Shown here in pieces: positions 36,043 through 44,941 of a DNA stretch of 64,000 nt; the stretch's first letter is position 1, and each line of letters starts with the position of its first letter. Both the position numbers and the translations under genes were made by a program. The DNA comes from CAZAZQ01 sp964489705 (GTDB lineage: Bacteria > Zixibacteria > MSB-5A5 > GN15 > FEB-12). The DNA is taken from assembly GCA_964489705.1 (NCBI GenBank), contig CAZAZQ010000001.1, forward strand, positions 180,621-244,620. Reading direction: 5' to 3'. The notes beneath the pieces were generated by a model. The model ran no database searches. It had not been told where the DNA came from and was given only the letters and a program-made list of their open reading frames with translations.

Positions 36043-37296
36043 ATGAAAAAAGTAATGCTACTGCTCTTCTCTCTGCTGCTTGTGAGTGGACTCCAAGTAG
36101 CAATGGCGGCTGACTGTGTCGAGGTGGACATTGAACTTCCTGCGACCGTTACCGCCGGTGACATCGCCGAGGGGACGTTTGAGCTGGTCAACTGCGGCGA
36201 TGAAGATGCCATCATCACTCTCGAAGTTGCCATCGATCTGAACGGTAATCCTTTTACCGTCGCGTCTGTTCCTGTTCCGATGGGAGCGGGCGAAGTGGCG
36301 TCGCGTGAATTCCGGATGCCGGTGCCGACCATGGCTGCCGAAAGCACCGTTACCATCTGCGTGACGGCGACTTCCGGAGATGCGCAAGACAATGACTGTG
36401 CAACTGTCTATATCGCGCCGCCTTCCTCGGCTCCTTCTGACGACGATAAGACAATTACCTTTACCATGGCGACGGCTGACGAGTGTGTCGACTTGAGCTT
36501 GGAACTCCCCGACACGGTCGTGGCTGGCGACGATGAGTTTGGGGAGGGCTATTTTGAGCTGACCAACTGTGGTGACGAAGCCGCCGACATCGAGTTGGAG
36601 ATCCAGATCGATATGCCGGATACCACCATTACTCTGAGCGGGATGATTGTTCCGTTGGGTGCTGGTGAGACGATTTCGAAGAATTTTACCTTCCCCGTTC
36701 CGCCTTTCATTCCGGGTGGGGACTACACCTTCTGCGTGACGGCGACGTCCGGTGAGGCTGTTGCGACGGCGTGCCAGACCATGTATGTGGAAAGCAACGG
36801 CGGTTCCGGCGTTCCGTTCGAAGCGTGCGGTGTTCTGGTACAAGGGACGAACTGTGTTCTCTTCGCTCCCGCCGGTGATGAACAAAACCTGCTGGCGCTG
36901 GACAACTACGGCGACTTCCAAGTCGGTGACACCTGCTGTGTTTCCGGTATCTTGGTGGTGGATTGTGCGACAACATGCACCGATGCCCAAGGGTGCGTGA
37001 TCAACAACTCGATTTACCAGTGGACGCCGCCGTCGGGAAATTATCCGAATCCCTTCGTGCCGAACACGACGATTTTCTTCGAATTGCCGTCTGCGTCCCA
37101 TGTTCGTCTTGCCGTGTACAATGTTTTGGGGCAGGAAGTCCGGGTTTTGGCTGATGAGATGATGCCTGCCGGAGAGCATTACATAGAGTGGGACGGCACT
37201 GACGATAGTGGTATGAAGCTTTCCAGCGGCGTGTACTTCTACCGCCTTCAGACCGATGAAAGAGTACAGACGAAGAAAATGCTGATGGTGAAATAG
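36043..37296 (+). CDS. Surface protein with two CARDB-like repeats and T9SS sorting domain
   Basis: This 417-residue exported protein has a signal peptide at 1-22 (MKKVMLLLFSLLLVSGLQVAMA). Two homologous beta-sandwich repeats follow (about 23-125 and 148-245), each with DCVEVDIELPATVTAGD-like and FELVNCGDE motifs and a C-terminal TICVTATSGDA-type strand. A Cys-rich segment (about 255-325) could hold disulfides. The sorting domain is at 330-417 (GNYPNPFVPNTTIFFELP, VRLAVYNVLGQEV, QTKKMLMVK). The repeats resemble CARDB/DUF11 modules that often mediate adhesion. TAGGAGG precedes the ATG. A terminator follows. Confidence 0.82.
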   Translation: MKKVMLLLFSLLLVSGLQVAMAADCVEVDIELPATVTAGDIAEGTFELVNCGDEDAIITLEVAIDLNGNPFTVASVPVPMGAGEVASREFRMPVPTMAAESTVTICVTATSGDAQDNDCATVYIAPPSSAPSDDDKTITFTMATADECVDLSLELPDTVVAGDDEFGEGYFELTNCGDEAADIELEIQIDMPDTTITLSGMIVPLGAGETISKNFTFPVPPFIPGGDYTFCVTATSGEAVATACQTMYVESNGGSGVPFEACGVLVQGTNCVLFAPAGDEQNLLALDNYGDFQVGDTCCVSGILVVDCATTCTDAQGCVINNSIYQWTPPSGNYPNPFVPNTTIFFELPSASHVRLAVYNVLGQEVRVLADEMMPAGEHYIEWDGTDDSGMKLSSGVYFYRLQTDERVQTKKMLMVK

Positions 37297-37359
37297 ACTT
37301 GTTCAGGAAAGAACAAGTGCACGGTTATTAAAAACAACCTCTCCAGGTAACCTGCAGAC

Positions 37360-37397
37360 GAGAGATGGACCTCGGCACGAAGTCCATCTCTTGTTTT
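37360..37397 (+). terminator. Terminator after the 417-residue surface protein
   Basis: The 10-bp perfect stem AGAGATGGAC / GTCCATCTCT with an 11-nt loop is followed by TGTTTTG. Confidence 0.75.
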
Positions 37398-37422
37398 GCT
37401 ATAAGCGGGAAGGTATCCAGAT

Positions 37423-39540
37423 ATGAGAAAGACAAGAGTATGGTTCGGTATTGTTGCTTTGGTGCTTTTGGCAGGGGGGAGTGGTGTCTACGGGTATGAT
37501 TTCATCGGGTACATGACGGGGGAGGATGTTGGCGATCAGTACGGATCGGCAATGTGCACGGTTGATTTTAACGCTGATGGATTTCCCGATCTGGTGGTCT
37601 CCGCCCCGGCGGATGACGACGCCGGTACTTCTTCCGGGAAGATATATATCTACTTCGGCGGTCCGGCAGCCGATACGGTGGCGGATTTGACTATCGTGGG
37701 AGCGGCGAGCTCGTTTTACGGGCAAGCGGTGGCTTCCGCCGGAGATTTCAACGGCGACACCTACGAAGACTTGATAGTCGGGGCGCCGTTTTACGACTCA
37801 CCGGCGTCGAATTGCGGAGCGGTCTACTTGTACTACGGCGGACCGTCGCCGGATACCGCCGTCGACCATATTTTCACCGGGGAAAATGTCACCGATTACT
37901 TCGGCACCGGGATTGCCGGGATCGGAGATTTCAACGGCGACACCTATGATGATATCGCTATCGGGGCATACAAGAATGATTGGGGCAGTTTCAGTGATGC
38001 GGGGAAGGTGTATGTCTACTACGGCGGACCCAGCCCTGATTTTACGGTCGACCGTATTTTGGTGGGTGAGGCCGACGGGGAACGGTTCGGCTATGCTGTG
38101 ACGGGCGGTGACTTCAACGGCGACAACGTCTCCGATATCGCCGTCGGGGCGTATAGCTTCGACAGCACCGCCTTGAATCAAGGGCGGATTTATGTATTCT
38201 ACGGAGGCACCTCGCCCGATACGGTCATCGACCTGATTATCACCGGAGATTCCGCCGGGTACAAGTTCGGCTGGAGCTTGGCAACCGGTCGGGTGAGCAA
38301 TGATGCCTACGAAGACCTGATTATGGGTACCGACGGTTTCTCAATTGACACGTTTGCGTCCGGCAAGGTGTACGTCTACTATGGCGGCTCCGGCTTTGAC
38401 AACGTCGACGATTACTCGTACACCATGGGACGGCTGGCGCATGATTATCTCGGCGATGCCGTTGCCTCCGCAGTTGACCTCAACCAAGACGGCTATGACG
38501 AGTTCATTGCCGGAATGCCGGGCAATGACGACGGCGGCAATAATGCCGGTGGCTTCATTCTCTTCTCGGGAGGAACCGCCATCGGACCCGATACGACCAT
38601 TTTGGGCAATAGCACCGATGAAGAGCTGGGTGAAGCGGTCGTCCTCTGGCAAGGATATGGAAACAGTAGTACTTACATTTTTGCCGGAGGGGCCTCGGCG
38701 TACAACAGTTACCAAGGACGGGTCTTCTTGTACCGAAAGAGCGGTGGGGGAACCAACCAGCCGCCGGTGCTGGATCCGATCGGTCCGAAATCGACCGACG
38801 AAAACGTCAATTTGAACTTTACCGTTACCGCTAGCGATCCGGACGGTCCGGCGCCGAGCTTGACGACTTCAACTCTCCCGACCGGCGCGAGCTTTACCGA
38901 CCATGGGGACGGGAGCGGAACGTTCGATTGGACGCCGACCTATAGTCAGGCGGGAGTGTATTACGTAACCTTCTATGCCTCCGACGGTATTGACACCGAT
39001 TCCGAGGAAGTGGAAATTACGGTAAACGACGTCAACCGCGCCCCGGTTCTCAATCCGATCGGCGACAAGACGGTCAAGGCGCTTACTAACCTGAACTTTA
39101 CCGTGACCGCTTCTGACCCGGATGGCACCACCCCGCAGTTGTCGGCGGTCGACGTTCCTTCCGGAGCGAGCTTTACCGATAATTCCGACGGTACCGGCAC
39201 CTTTGATTGGACGCCGGTCCTGGCGGATACGGGGAGCTACGATGTTACTTTTATTGCTTATGACGGCAGCTTGGCGGATTCGGAGATAGTGACGATTACG
39301 GTTCTCGATACCGCGGGCTGTTGTATTTTAATCCGCGGGAATGCCGACGGGGATGCTGGCGATCAAATCAACGTCGCCGATTTAACCTACCTCGTCAATT
39401 TCCTGTTCAAGGGCGGAGCGGCGCCTCCTTGTGAAGAAGAAGGCGATGTTGACGGGAGCGGGGGAATTAACGTTGCTGACTTGACCTACTTGGTGAACTT
39501 CTTGTTCAAAGGCGGCTACCAACCTCCGCCGTGTCCGTAA
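37423..39540 (+). CDS. Secreted FG-GAP (integrin-like) protein with cadherin-like domains and dockerin
   Basis: This 705-residue protein has a signal peptide at 1-25 (VALVLLAGGSGVYG). Residues 27-440 are about seven FG-GAP repeats, as in integrin alpha beta-propellers, each with DFNGDTYEDLIVGAP-like Ca2+ loops and YYGGPSPDT. Residues 445-540 and 541-635 are two cadherin/Ig-like repeats (PPVLDPIGPKSTDENVNL, APVLNPIGDKTVKALTNL). The C terminus (about 640-705) is a type I dockerin with two near-identical Ca2+-binding halves, each ending NVADLTYLVNFLFKGG. The dockerin replaces the T9SS sorting domain seen in other surface proteins. Probable role: surface adhesion or scaffold. It ends before a long hairpin. 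Confidence 0.87.
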   Translation: MRKTRVWFGIVALVLLAGGSGVYGYDFIGYMTGEDVGDQYGSAMCTVDFNADGFPDLVVSAPADDDAGTSSGKIYIYFGGPAADTVADLTIVGAASSFYGQAVASAGDFNGDTYEDLIVGAPFYDSPASNCGAVYLYYGGPSPDTAVDHIFTGENVTDYFGTGIAGIGDFNGDTYDDIAIGAYKNDWGSFSDAGKVYVYYGGPSPDFTVDRILVGEADGERFGYAVTGGDFNGDNVSDIAVGAYSFDSTALNQGRIYVFYGGTSPDTVIDLIITGDSAGYKFGWSLATGRVSNDAYEDLIMGTDGFSIDTFASGKVYVYYGGSGFDNVDDYSYTMGRLAHDYLGDAVASAVDLNQDGYDEFIAGMPGNDDGGNNAGGFILFSGGTAIGPDTTILGNSTDEELGEAVVLWQGYGNSSTYIFAGGASAYNSYQGRVFLYRKSGGGTNQPPVLDPIGPKSTDENVNLNFTVTASDPDGPAPSLTTSTLPTGASFTDHGDGSGTFDWTPTYSQAGVYYVTFYASDGIDTDSEEVEITVNDVNRAPVLNPIGDKTVKALTNLNFTVTASDPDGTTPQLSAVDVPSGASFTDNSDGTGTFDWTPVLADTGSYDVTFIAYDGSLADSEIVTITVLDTAGCCILIRGNADGDAGDQINVADLTYLVNFLFKGGAAPPCEEEGDVDGSGGINVADLTYLVNFLFKGGYQPPPCP

Positions 39541-39570
39541 TCGGAGATAGGAGAGAGTTTACAACGGAGA

Positions 39571-39618
39571 GACGTCCGCTCACCGGTAACGGTGGGCGGA
39601 CGTCGGTAGTGGGCGTTT
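39571..39618 (+). terminator. Long hairpin after the FG-GAP/dockerin gene
   Basis: The 14-bp stem GACGTCCGCTCACC / GGTGGGCGGACGTC (one G-T pair, loop GGTAAC) is followed 11 nt later by TTTT. It is a likely terminator separating the sigma-factor unit. Confidence 0.6.
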
Positions 39619-39688
39619 TAATATTGAAAAACGGGAGAAATATCCGTATACCTTCTCGTACTCGGAGTGAGAATAGGATGCCCGCTGA

Positions 39689-40261
39689 ATGAGTAGTCAC
39701 GAGAAAAGTGAAATCGCCGCCCTGGTGACCCGCTGTTACCAGGGGGACAAAGAAGCCTGGACAAAGTTGATGGAGATGGTGTCGCCGGTGATATTTTCGA
39801 TATGTCGTTCCATGAATCTCTCGCGGGAAGAGAGCTTTGACATCTTCGGGCAGGTGTCGTACCTCTTGCTGAGGAATTTGAAAAATCTCCGCTCTCCCGA
39901 GAAGCTTCTTTCGTATATTACAACTATGACACGGCGGGAGGTGTATTCCCTGACCCGTCGCGCCAAGCTCTTCGAACGGCTGACCGATTTAGGCTATCAC
40001 CTGCGGAATGAAAGCTCCGAACCGCAGCCGGATGAGGCGTATGAAAAGAGCCGCCAAGAAGAACTATTGATGGAAGCGATTCTCTTGCTTCCGAGGCGGG
40101 ACTATGAGTTGATAAAAAGTTTGTTTTTGGATACCAGCGAACCGAGCTATGAGGAGATCTCAAAGAAATTGGGGATACCGGTGTCTTCCATAGGTCCGAC
40201 CCGGGCTCGGAGTCTGGCGAAGTTGAAGAGGATTTTGAAGAGAAAAGGTTTTGAATTTTAA
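39689..40261 (+). CDS. ECF-like sigma-70 family RNA polymerase sigma factor
   Basis: This 190-residue protein has region 2 at about 15-85 (FDIFGQVSYLLLRNLKNL, LLSYITTMTRREVYSLTRR) and region 4 helix-turn-helix at about 130-180 (YEEISKKLGIPVSSIGPTRARSLAKLKRIL). There is no sigma-1.1 or sigma-3 domain, so it is ECF in size. The SSIGPTRARSL turn is a form I associate with sigma factors encoded next to CHAT-domain proteins. It is 56 bp upstream of such a gene on the same strand. Probable target: the module's own promoter and the downstream protease gene, which is inferred from context. Confidence 0.88.
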   Translation: MSSHEKSEIAALVTRCYQGDKEAWTKLMEMVSPVIFSICRSMNLSREESFDIFGQVSYLLLRNLKNLRSPEKLLSYITTMTRREVYSLTRRAKLFERLTDLGYHLRNESSEPQPDEAYEKSRQEELLMEAILLLPRRDYELIKSLFLDTSEPSYEEISKKLGIPVSSIGPTRARSLAKLKRILKRKGFEF

Positions 40262-40317
40262 GTATTTTATCTACTATTTGCTCCTCTTATGAGTAGATAG
40301 ATGGGTTGTAGTTTATT

Positions 40318-43300
40318 ATGAGCAAAAAGAGCGATACCATAGACCTCTTGATGAAACTGGCGCAAGGGACGTTGTCAAAAAATGAACAGCACCAGCTTCG
40401 GGCGGCTCTGGCGGCTGACCGGGAGCTACGGGAGTTGTATGCTGTCGTCAAGCGGTTGGTGGCAACCTCAAAGGAGAAGTCCGCCGAAGCGGTGAGCCGT
40501 GCCGTCAAAGAGCTTTCCGAGCACCTCTTTGAGGATTTTTGGGAGGCGAAAAAACAGGCACGAAAAAAACTGGGCGTAACCATTTTTGACTCCAAGGTGC
40601 TTCCTCTGCCGGAAGGTGTCCGTCCCGCGACGGTCGACACCCGGCGGATTCGGTATCGTTTCGAGGACTGTGACCTTGATATCTCCCTTTACCCCATTTC
40701 ACCCGGTTCATACGAAATAATCGGCCAGGTAGTCGGCGTTCCGGAAGGAACGGTCTTCGAGGTGACGTTGAAAAACCGCAAGACTTCTTTGACAACGAAG
40801 ACCGATGAATTCCACGTGTTTCGATTTGAACGGGTTGAAATCGCGACGTANNNNNNNNNNNNNNNNNNNNNNNNNNNNNNNNNNNNNNNNNNNNNNNNNN
40901 NNNNNNNNNNNNNNNNNNNNNNNNNNNNNNNNNNNNNNNNNNNNNNNNNNATGCAGGCTCGTTACCATCATTGGAGCGGCGATTACGAGAAAGCCCGGAG
41001 CTTGTACCTGAATGCCTTGGCACGTTTCCGACGAGCTCGGGACAGTGAAGCCGTCGCCCGGGTGGGCAGGGGGTTGATGGATGTCTATATGTACCTCGGT
41101 GACTACCGGAAGGCGTTGGAGATAGGGAAAAAGTCGCTGGCGTACTATCGCCGGAAGGGGCGTGAGGATGATGCCGCCAAGGTGATGACCAACATCGGGA
41201 ATGTCTATCACCGGATGGACAACAACCGAATGGCACTGCGCTATTATGAGAAAGCCAAAAAGATTTTCCGGAAGGTCGGCGGCACGGCGCTGGCAATCGT
41301 CGAGTATAACCAAGCCAATATCTACGCTAACTTGAACCGGTTGCAGAAAGCCCGTAGCCTTTATGAGGCGTCGGCAGGGTTGTACCGTTCCGCCGGGTTG
41401 GAAATTGCCGAGACTCAGGCGCGCTATTCGTTAGCGTATCTTTATTTTTTGGAAGACAATTACACCCAGGCGATCCGTATTTTCGAGACGGTCTACGAAA
41501 CCTTCTCCAAGCTGGGGGATAGAAAATCCGCTGCCGTCACCAAGCTGGACTTAGTGGAGATAAATCTCCATTTGAACCAGTACGGCTCGGCGATTATGCT
41601 CGGTGAAGAAATCGTAAACGAGTTTCGTCGTTTGGGCATGAGGTACGAACAAGCCAAAGCGCGTTATTTCATCGCTTGGGCACGGATACAATTGGGAGAT
41701 CTCACCCCGGCGGCGGACGAACTCAAGAAAGCTCACCGGCTTTTTCAGCAAGAGCGGAACCTCCTCTGGCTGGGTATGGTAAGTATCGCTCGGGCGCGCC
41801 TTCTCACAGCTCGGAAGAAATACGCCCGCGCTACGGAAGCCTCCCGGGAAGCGATTCGCTATTTTACCAAGAGCGGTGACGAGCGGAGGAAAATCGACGC
41901 CGAAATAACCGCGGTGGAAACCTTAGTGGCGTGGAAAAAATACGAACCGGCGATGAAACAAGCCTGCGCTTTACTGAGACGGAAACCAACCGGGGCACAA
42001 AAGTATTCCTCGTACTACCTGCTCGGACAATGTTATTACCGGCAGGAACAGTACCGCGAAGCGCTGCGGATGTTCAAGTCGGCGGTTACGGCGACGGAAC
42101 GGATGTTGACAGGTTTGTATCCCGACGAGATTCGCTTTTTCTTCTTGCTGGACAAGTACGACGCCTACCGGATGGTGGTAGACTGTTTGCTGAAATTGCA
42201 ACGGACGGGTGATGCGTTCCTTTCCAATCTTTCCGCTTTGGCGACCGTCAACGCGCGAATTGCGCCTCCTCGGAGATTGAAAGCCGCCGTTCCACGACAT
42301 TTGTTGGAGAATCGGGAGATACTGCGGGCGGCGCTGAAAAAGTTGAACCAAGCCCCGCCGTCTCAGAGTCCCTCAGTCAGAACGGTGGAAACGTATTCGC
42401 GCGTCGAACAAAAACTGTGGACGAACGAACAGCGGATCCGCTCCTACCGCTACCCCGTCACCGTGCGGAAACAGGCGTATGCCGAGCCGATGGAGGCGGT
42501 ACGTTCATCCCTGCGATCCGATGAGCAGGTGGTCTCGTATATGATACGAGCGGACGGGTCTATTGGGGCGTTTTGTGCTTCGGCTCGAACGACCGAGTTT
42601 GTTCCTCTTTCGGTCGATGAAAATGAACTCGAAGTTCTGTTGCGGAAGCTGCACTTTTTGTTTGAACATGCTCTCGTTTCTCGGGCTCGTTCGGAGGAAA
42701 ATCTCTCGGCGGTTCGAAACTATCTTCGCACTTTGCACCGGATGCTGATAGCGCCGCTTGAAAAGTATCTGTCTTCTTCAACGTTGATTGTTATCGTCGA
42801 CGGACTGTTTGCCCAGGTGCCTTTTTCGGCGCTGGTGTCGCCCGATGGAAAAGCTCTGCGAGAGCAGTTCCGTATTCGGCTGGTTGTCAACCCGCAGGAT
42901 TTGGCGGGACCGCGGACCGGCAAAGTCCGTATCGCCGAGAAGAGAAATTCGATTTTTGCGGTAACTTCCGACTTGTTGCCGTCGGTCGAAGCGGAAGCGT
43001 TCCGGATAGCGGAAATCTTCCCCGACGCGCGCTTGTATGTCGGAGAGAAGTCCCGCTTGGACACCCTGACGGAAGAACTCCGCTCATCGAGCGGATTTGT
43101 CCATATTGCCGCCCATGCTTCCCGTTCGTCCGAGAATCCGTTGTTCTCGCGGATCTTGATGTCGGACGGACCGTTTTTCCCCTTTGATTTGTTCGGGCAC
43201 GCTGTCCGCGCCGAGCTGCTGACACTTTCCGGTTGCCAAACCGCCGCTCCCGGCTTATATTATGGTAACTCTTTTAGCCTGGCAAAAGCTTTTTACCAAG

Positions 43301-43494
43301 CAGGCAGTCAACATGTACTGGCGTCTCTCTGGACCGTGTCCGATAAACTGAGTATGATATTTATGGCGGAATTTTATCACGCATGGCACGAGGAGAAAGA
43401 CCTGTTTGCCGCCTATGACCGGGCGGTGGAAAAGGTAAAAGCACTGACGAATCATCCTGCGTTCTGGGGGGCGTATATTTTATTGGGTATTTAG
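40318..43494 (+). CDS. TPR-CHAT protease with anti-sigma-like N-terminal region (interrupted by a 100-N gap)
   Basis: The frame reads through the N gap as about 1058 residues, but the true length is unknown. Residues 1-60 (LLMKLAQGTLSKNEQHQLRAAL) resemble an anti-sigma N-terminal helix bundle without zinc cysteines. Residues 95-177 look like a small beta domain (RRIRYRFEDCDLDISLYP, GQVVGVPEGTVFEVTL) of the kind found beside sigma/CHAT genes. After the gap come about ten TPRs (212-640; KVMTNIGNVYHRMDNNRMALRYYEKA), a linker, and a C-terminal CHAT caspase-like domain with the dyad intact: His933 in HIAAHAS and Cys973 in TLSGCQTA, then SLAKAFYQAGSQHVLASLW. It is a cytoplasmic cysteine protease. 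There is no clear ribosome site at ATG 40318. It follows the sigma factor by 56 bp. Confidence 0.85.
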   Translation: MSKKSDTIDLLMKLAQGTLSKNEQHQLRAALAADRELRELYAVVKRLVATSKEKSAEAVSRAVKELSEHLFEDFWEAKKQARKKLGVTIFDSKVLPLPEGVRPATVDTRRIRYRFEDCDLDISLYPISPGSYEIIGQVVGVPEGTVFEVTLKNRKTSLTTKTDEFHVFRFERVEIATXXXXXXXXXXXXXXXXXXXXXXXXXXXXXXXXXXMQARYHHWSGDYEKARSLYLNALARFRRARDSEAVARVGRGLMDVYMYLGDYRKALEIGKKSLAYYRRKGREDDAAKVMTNIGNVYHRMDNNRMALRYYEKAKKIFRKVGGTALAIVEYNQANIYANLNRLQKARSLYEASAGLYRSAGLEIAETQARYSLAYLYFLEDNYTQAIRIFETVYETFSKLGDRKSAAVTKLDLVEINLHLNQYGSAIMLGEEIVNEFRRLGMRYEQAKARYFIAWARIQLGDLTPAADELKKAHRLFQQERNLLWLGMVSIARARLLTARKKYARATEASREAIRYFTKSGDERRKIDAEITAVETLVAWKKYEPAMKQACALLRRKPTGAQKYSSYYLLGQCYYRQEQYREALRMFKSAVTATERMLTGLYPDEIRFFFLLDKYDAYRMVVDCLLKLQRTGDAFLSNLSALATVNARIAPPRRLKAAVPRHLLENREILRAALKKLNQAPPSQSPSVRTVETYSRVEQKLWTNEQRIRSYRYPVTVRKQAYAEPMEAVRSSLRSDEQVVSYMIRADGSIGAFCASARTTEFVPLSVDENELEVLLRKLHFLFEHALVSRARSEENLSAVRNYLRTLHRMLIAPLEKYLSSSTLIVIVDGLFAQVPFSALVSPDGKALREQFRIRLVVNPQDLAGPRTGKVRIAEKRNSIFAVTSDLLPSVEAEAFRIAEIFPDARLYVGEKSRLDTLTEELRSSSGFVHIAAHASRSSENPLFSRILMSDGPFFPFDLFGHAVRAELLTLSGCQTAAPGLYYGNSFSLAKAFYQAGSQHVLASLWTVSDKLSMIFMAEFYHAWHEEKDLFAAYDRAVEKVKALTNHPAFWGAYILLGI
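40851..40950. other. 100-N scaffold gap inside the CHAT gene
   Basis: Exactly 100 N, the conventional unknown-size gap. The flanks share no repeated end, so real sequence is missing between the N-terminal domain and the TPR region. Reading frame across the gap cannot be assumed. Confidence 0.95.
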
Positions 43495-43512
43495 GTGAGG
43501 AGTGATGCAACT

Positions 43513-44928
43513 ATGGTAAGAGCCTCGAAAAAACGACTGGTGACAGCCTTCCTGCTCTGTATGTTGACGGTATTCGCAACCGGGAGCCGTCTCCAGGCGG
43601 ATGATATTATTGCCGGGCAAGTACTGCTGCAGATTGAATGGAACTACCAGATAGAGCCGTTAATCGGGGATTTCAACGGCATTTCGCTTGATACCATTAT
43701 TGACATCAACACCTTTTTGGTTGGCTTCCCCGACTCTATCCCGGTCGATACCATCATCCAGATCCTTCTCCCGCGGGAAGGTGTTCTTACCGTGCAGCCG
43801 AACTTTTACCTCGAAGTCCCCGAGGTCAATCAAATCAGTCAGTCGTTCCCCGACGAGAGCGCCCCGCCGTTTCTCCGCGGTGAGAGCCCGCCCTCCTATT
43901 ACGGACAGGAAGGGATGTATCAAATCGGGTTGGATTCGGCGCATACCGTCGTGACCGGCGACGGAATTGTTGCGGCGATTATCGACAACGGACTCGATTT
44001 CAACCATGAATTGTTCGTCGGCGCCGTCGCCGATACCGGCTATGACTTTATCGACAACGACAGCATGCCCAGTGAGGAACCGGGGGAAATGTACGGACAC
44101 GGCACCTTTGTCGCGGGGCTTTTGTTGTTGGCGGCGCCGGACTGCAAAATTATTCCCTTACGGGCGTTCAACGGCGACGGGTGGGGCAACAGCTTTGCCA
44201 TATCGAAGGCGATTTATCAGGCTATCGCGGATAGTGTGGATATTATCAATATGAGCTTCGGCTTGTATCGCTCCGACGCCATCATCGAGCTGGCGGTGCA
44301 AGACGCCTACGACAACGGTATCATCATGGTGGCGTCGATGGGCAATGACAGCTCTTCGACTTTGATGTACCCGGCGGCGTACTCCCAGGTTTTTGCCGTT
44401 TCCGCTATCGATACCACCGAGTTGATTGCGTGGTTTTCCAACTACGGCTCATACGTCGACCTCTGTGCACCCGGGGTGGCGCTCTACAGCTCTCTGGCGG
44501 GCGTGCACCCGTGGGGGATATGGAGCGGAACCTCGTTTTCGGCTCCTCTGGTGAGCGGGATTTTTGCATTGATGTTGGAGTATCTGAATTTCTCGTCAGT
44601 GGATGAAGCATATCAGACTCTCCGCCAAACGGCGCGCACCGAGCTGCTGTGGGGGAACGTAACTCCTCCCGACCAGTATTACGGCTCCGGGTGTGTCGAT
44701 GCGTGGGGGGCGCTCATGGATTCATGGTGCTGTGGCGATGTCAACAACTCGCGTGAGATTAATGTCGCTGATTTGACGTATTTAGTGAACTATCTCTTCA
44801 AAGGCGGTCCTCCACCTGCGATAGTTCAAGCGGCGGATGTGGACGGCAACGGAGAGCTCAACATCGCTGATGTGAATTATCTGGTGGCGTATCTCTTTAA
44901 AGGCGGGAGCGAACCGACCTGCCAGTAA
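43513..44928 (+). CDS. Secreted subtilisin-family (S8) serine protease with C-terminal dockerin
   Basis: This 471-residue exported protease has a signal peptide at about 1-27 (LVTAFLLCMLTVFATGSRLQA); a prodomain-like segment (30-130); and the S8 catalytic domain (140-400) with the triad complete: Asp158 in AAIIDNGLDFNHE, His196 in YGHGTFVAGL and Ser341 in SGTSFSAPLVSG. The C terminus (about 408-471) is a two-repeat dockerin (NVADLTYLVNYLFKGG, NIADVNYLVAYLFKGG). ATG 43513 was chosen because GAGGAG lies upstream. It starts 18 bp after the CHAT gene, so the sigma factor, CHAT protein and this protease probably form one operon. It may act outside the cell on surface proteins. Confidence 0.9.
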   Translation: MVRASKKRLVTAFLLCMLTVFATGSRLQADDIIAGQVLLQIEWNYQIEPLIGDFNGISLDTIIDINTFLVGFPDSIPVDTIIQILLPREGVLTVQPNFYLEVPEVNQISQSFPDESAPPFLRGESPPSYYGQEGMYQIGLDSAHTVVTGDGIVAAIIDNGLDFNHELFVGAVADTGYDFIDNDSMPSEEPGEMYGHGTFVAGLLLLAAPDCKIIPLRAFNGDGWGNSFAISKAIYQAIADSVDIINMSFGLYRSDAIIELAVQDAYDNGIIMVASMGNDSSSTLMYPAAYSQVFAVSAIDTTELIAWFSNYGSYVDLCAPGVALYSSLAGVHPWGIWSGTSFSAPLVSGIFALMLEYLNFSSVDEAYQTLRQTARTELLWGNVTPPDQYYGSGCVDAWGALMDSWCCGDVNNSREINVADLTYLVNYLFKGGPPPAIVQAADVDGNGELNIADVNYLVAYLFKGGSEPTCQ

Positions 44929-44941
44929 GTCCTTCTTTTTT

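Noticed and set aside
39689..43494. Type III-E CRISPR (Craspase) locus because of sigma plus TPR-CHAT
   Set aside because: No gRAMP/Cas7-11, Csx30, Csx31, Cas1 or repeat array is found; only the logic of sigma plus CHAT is similar.
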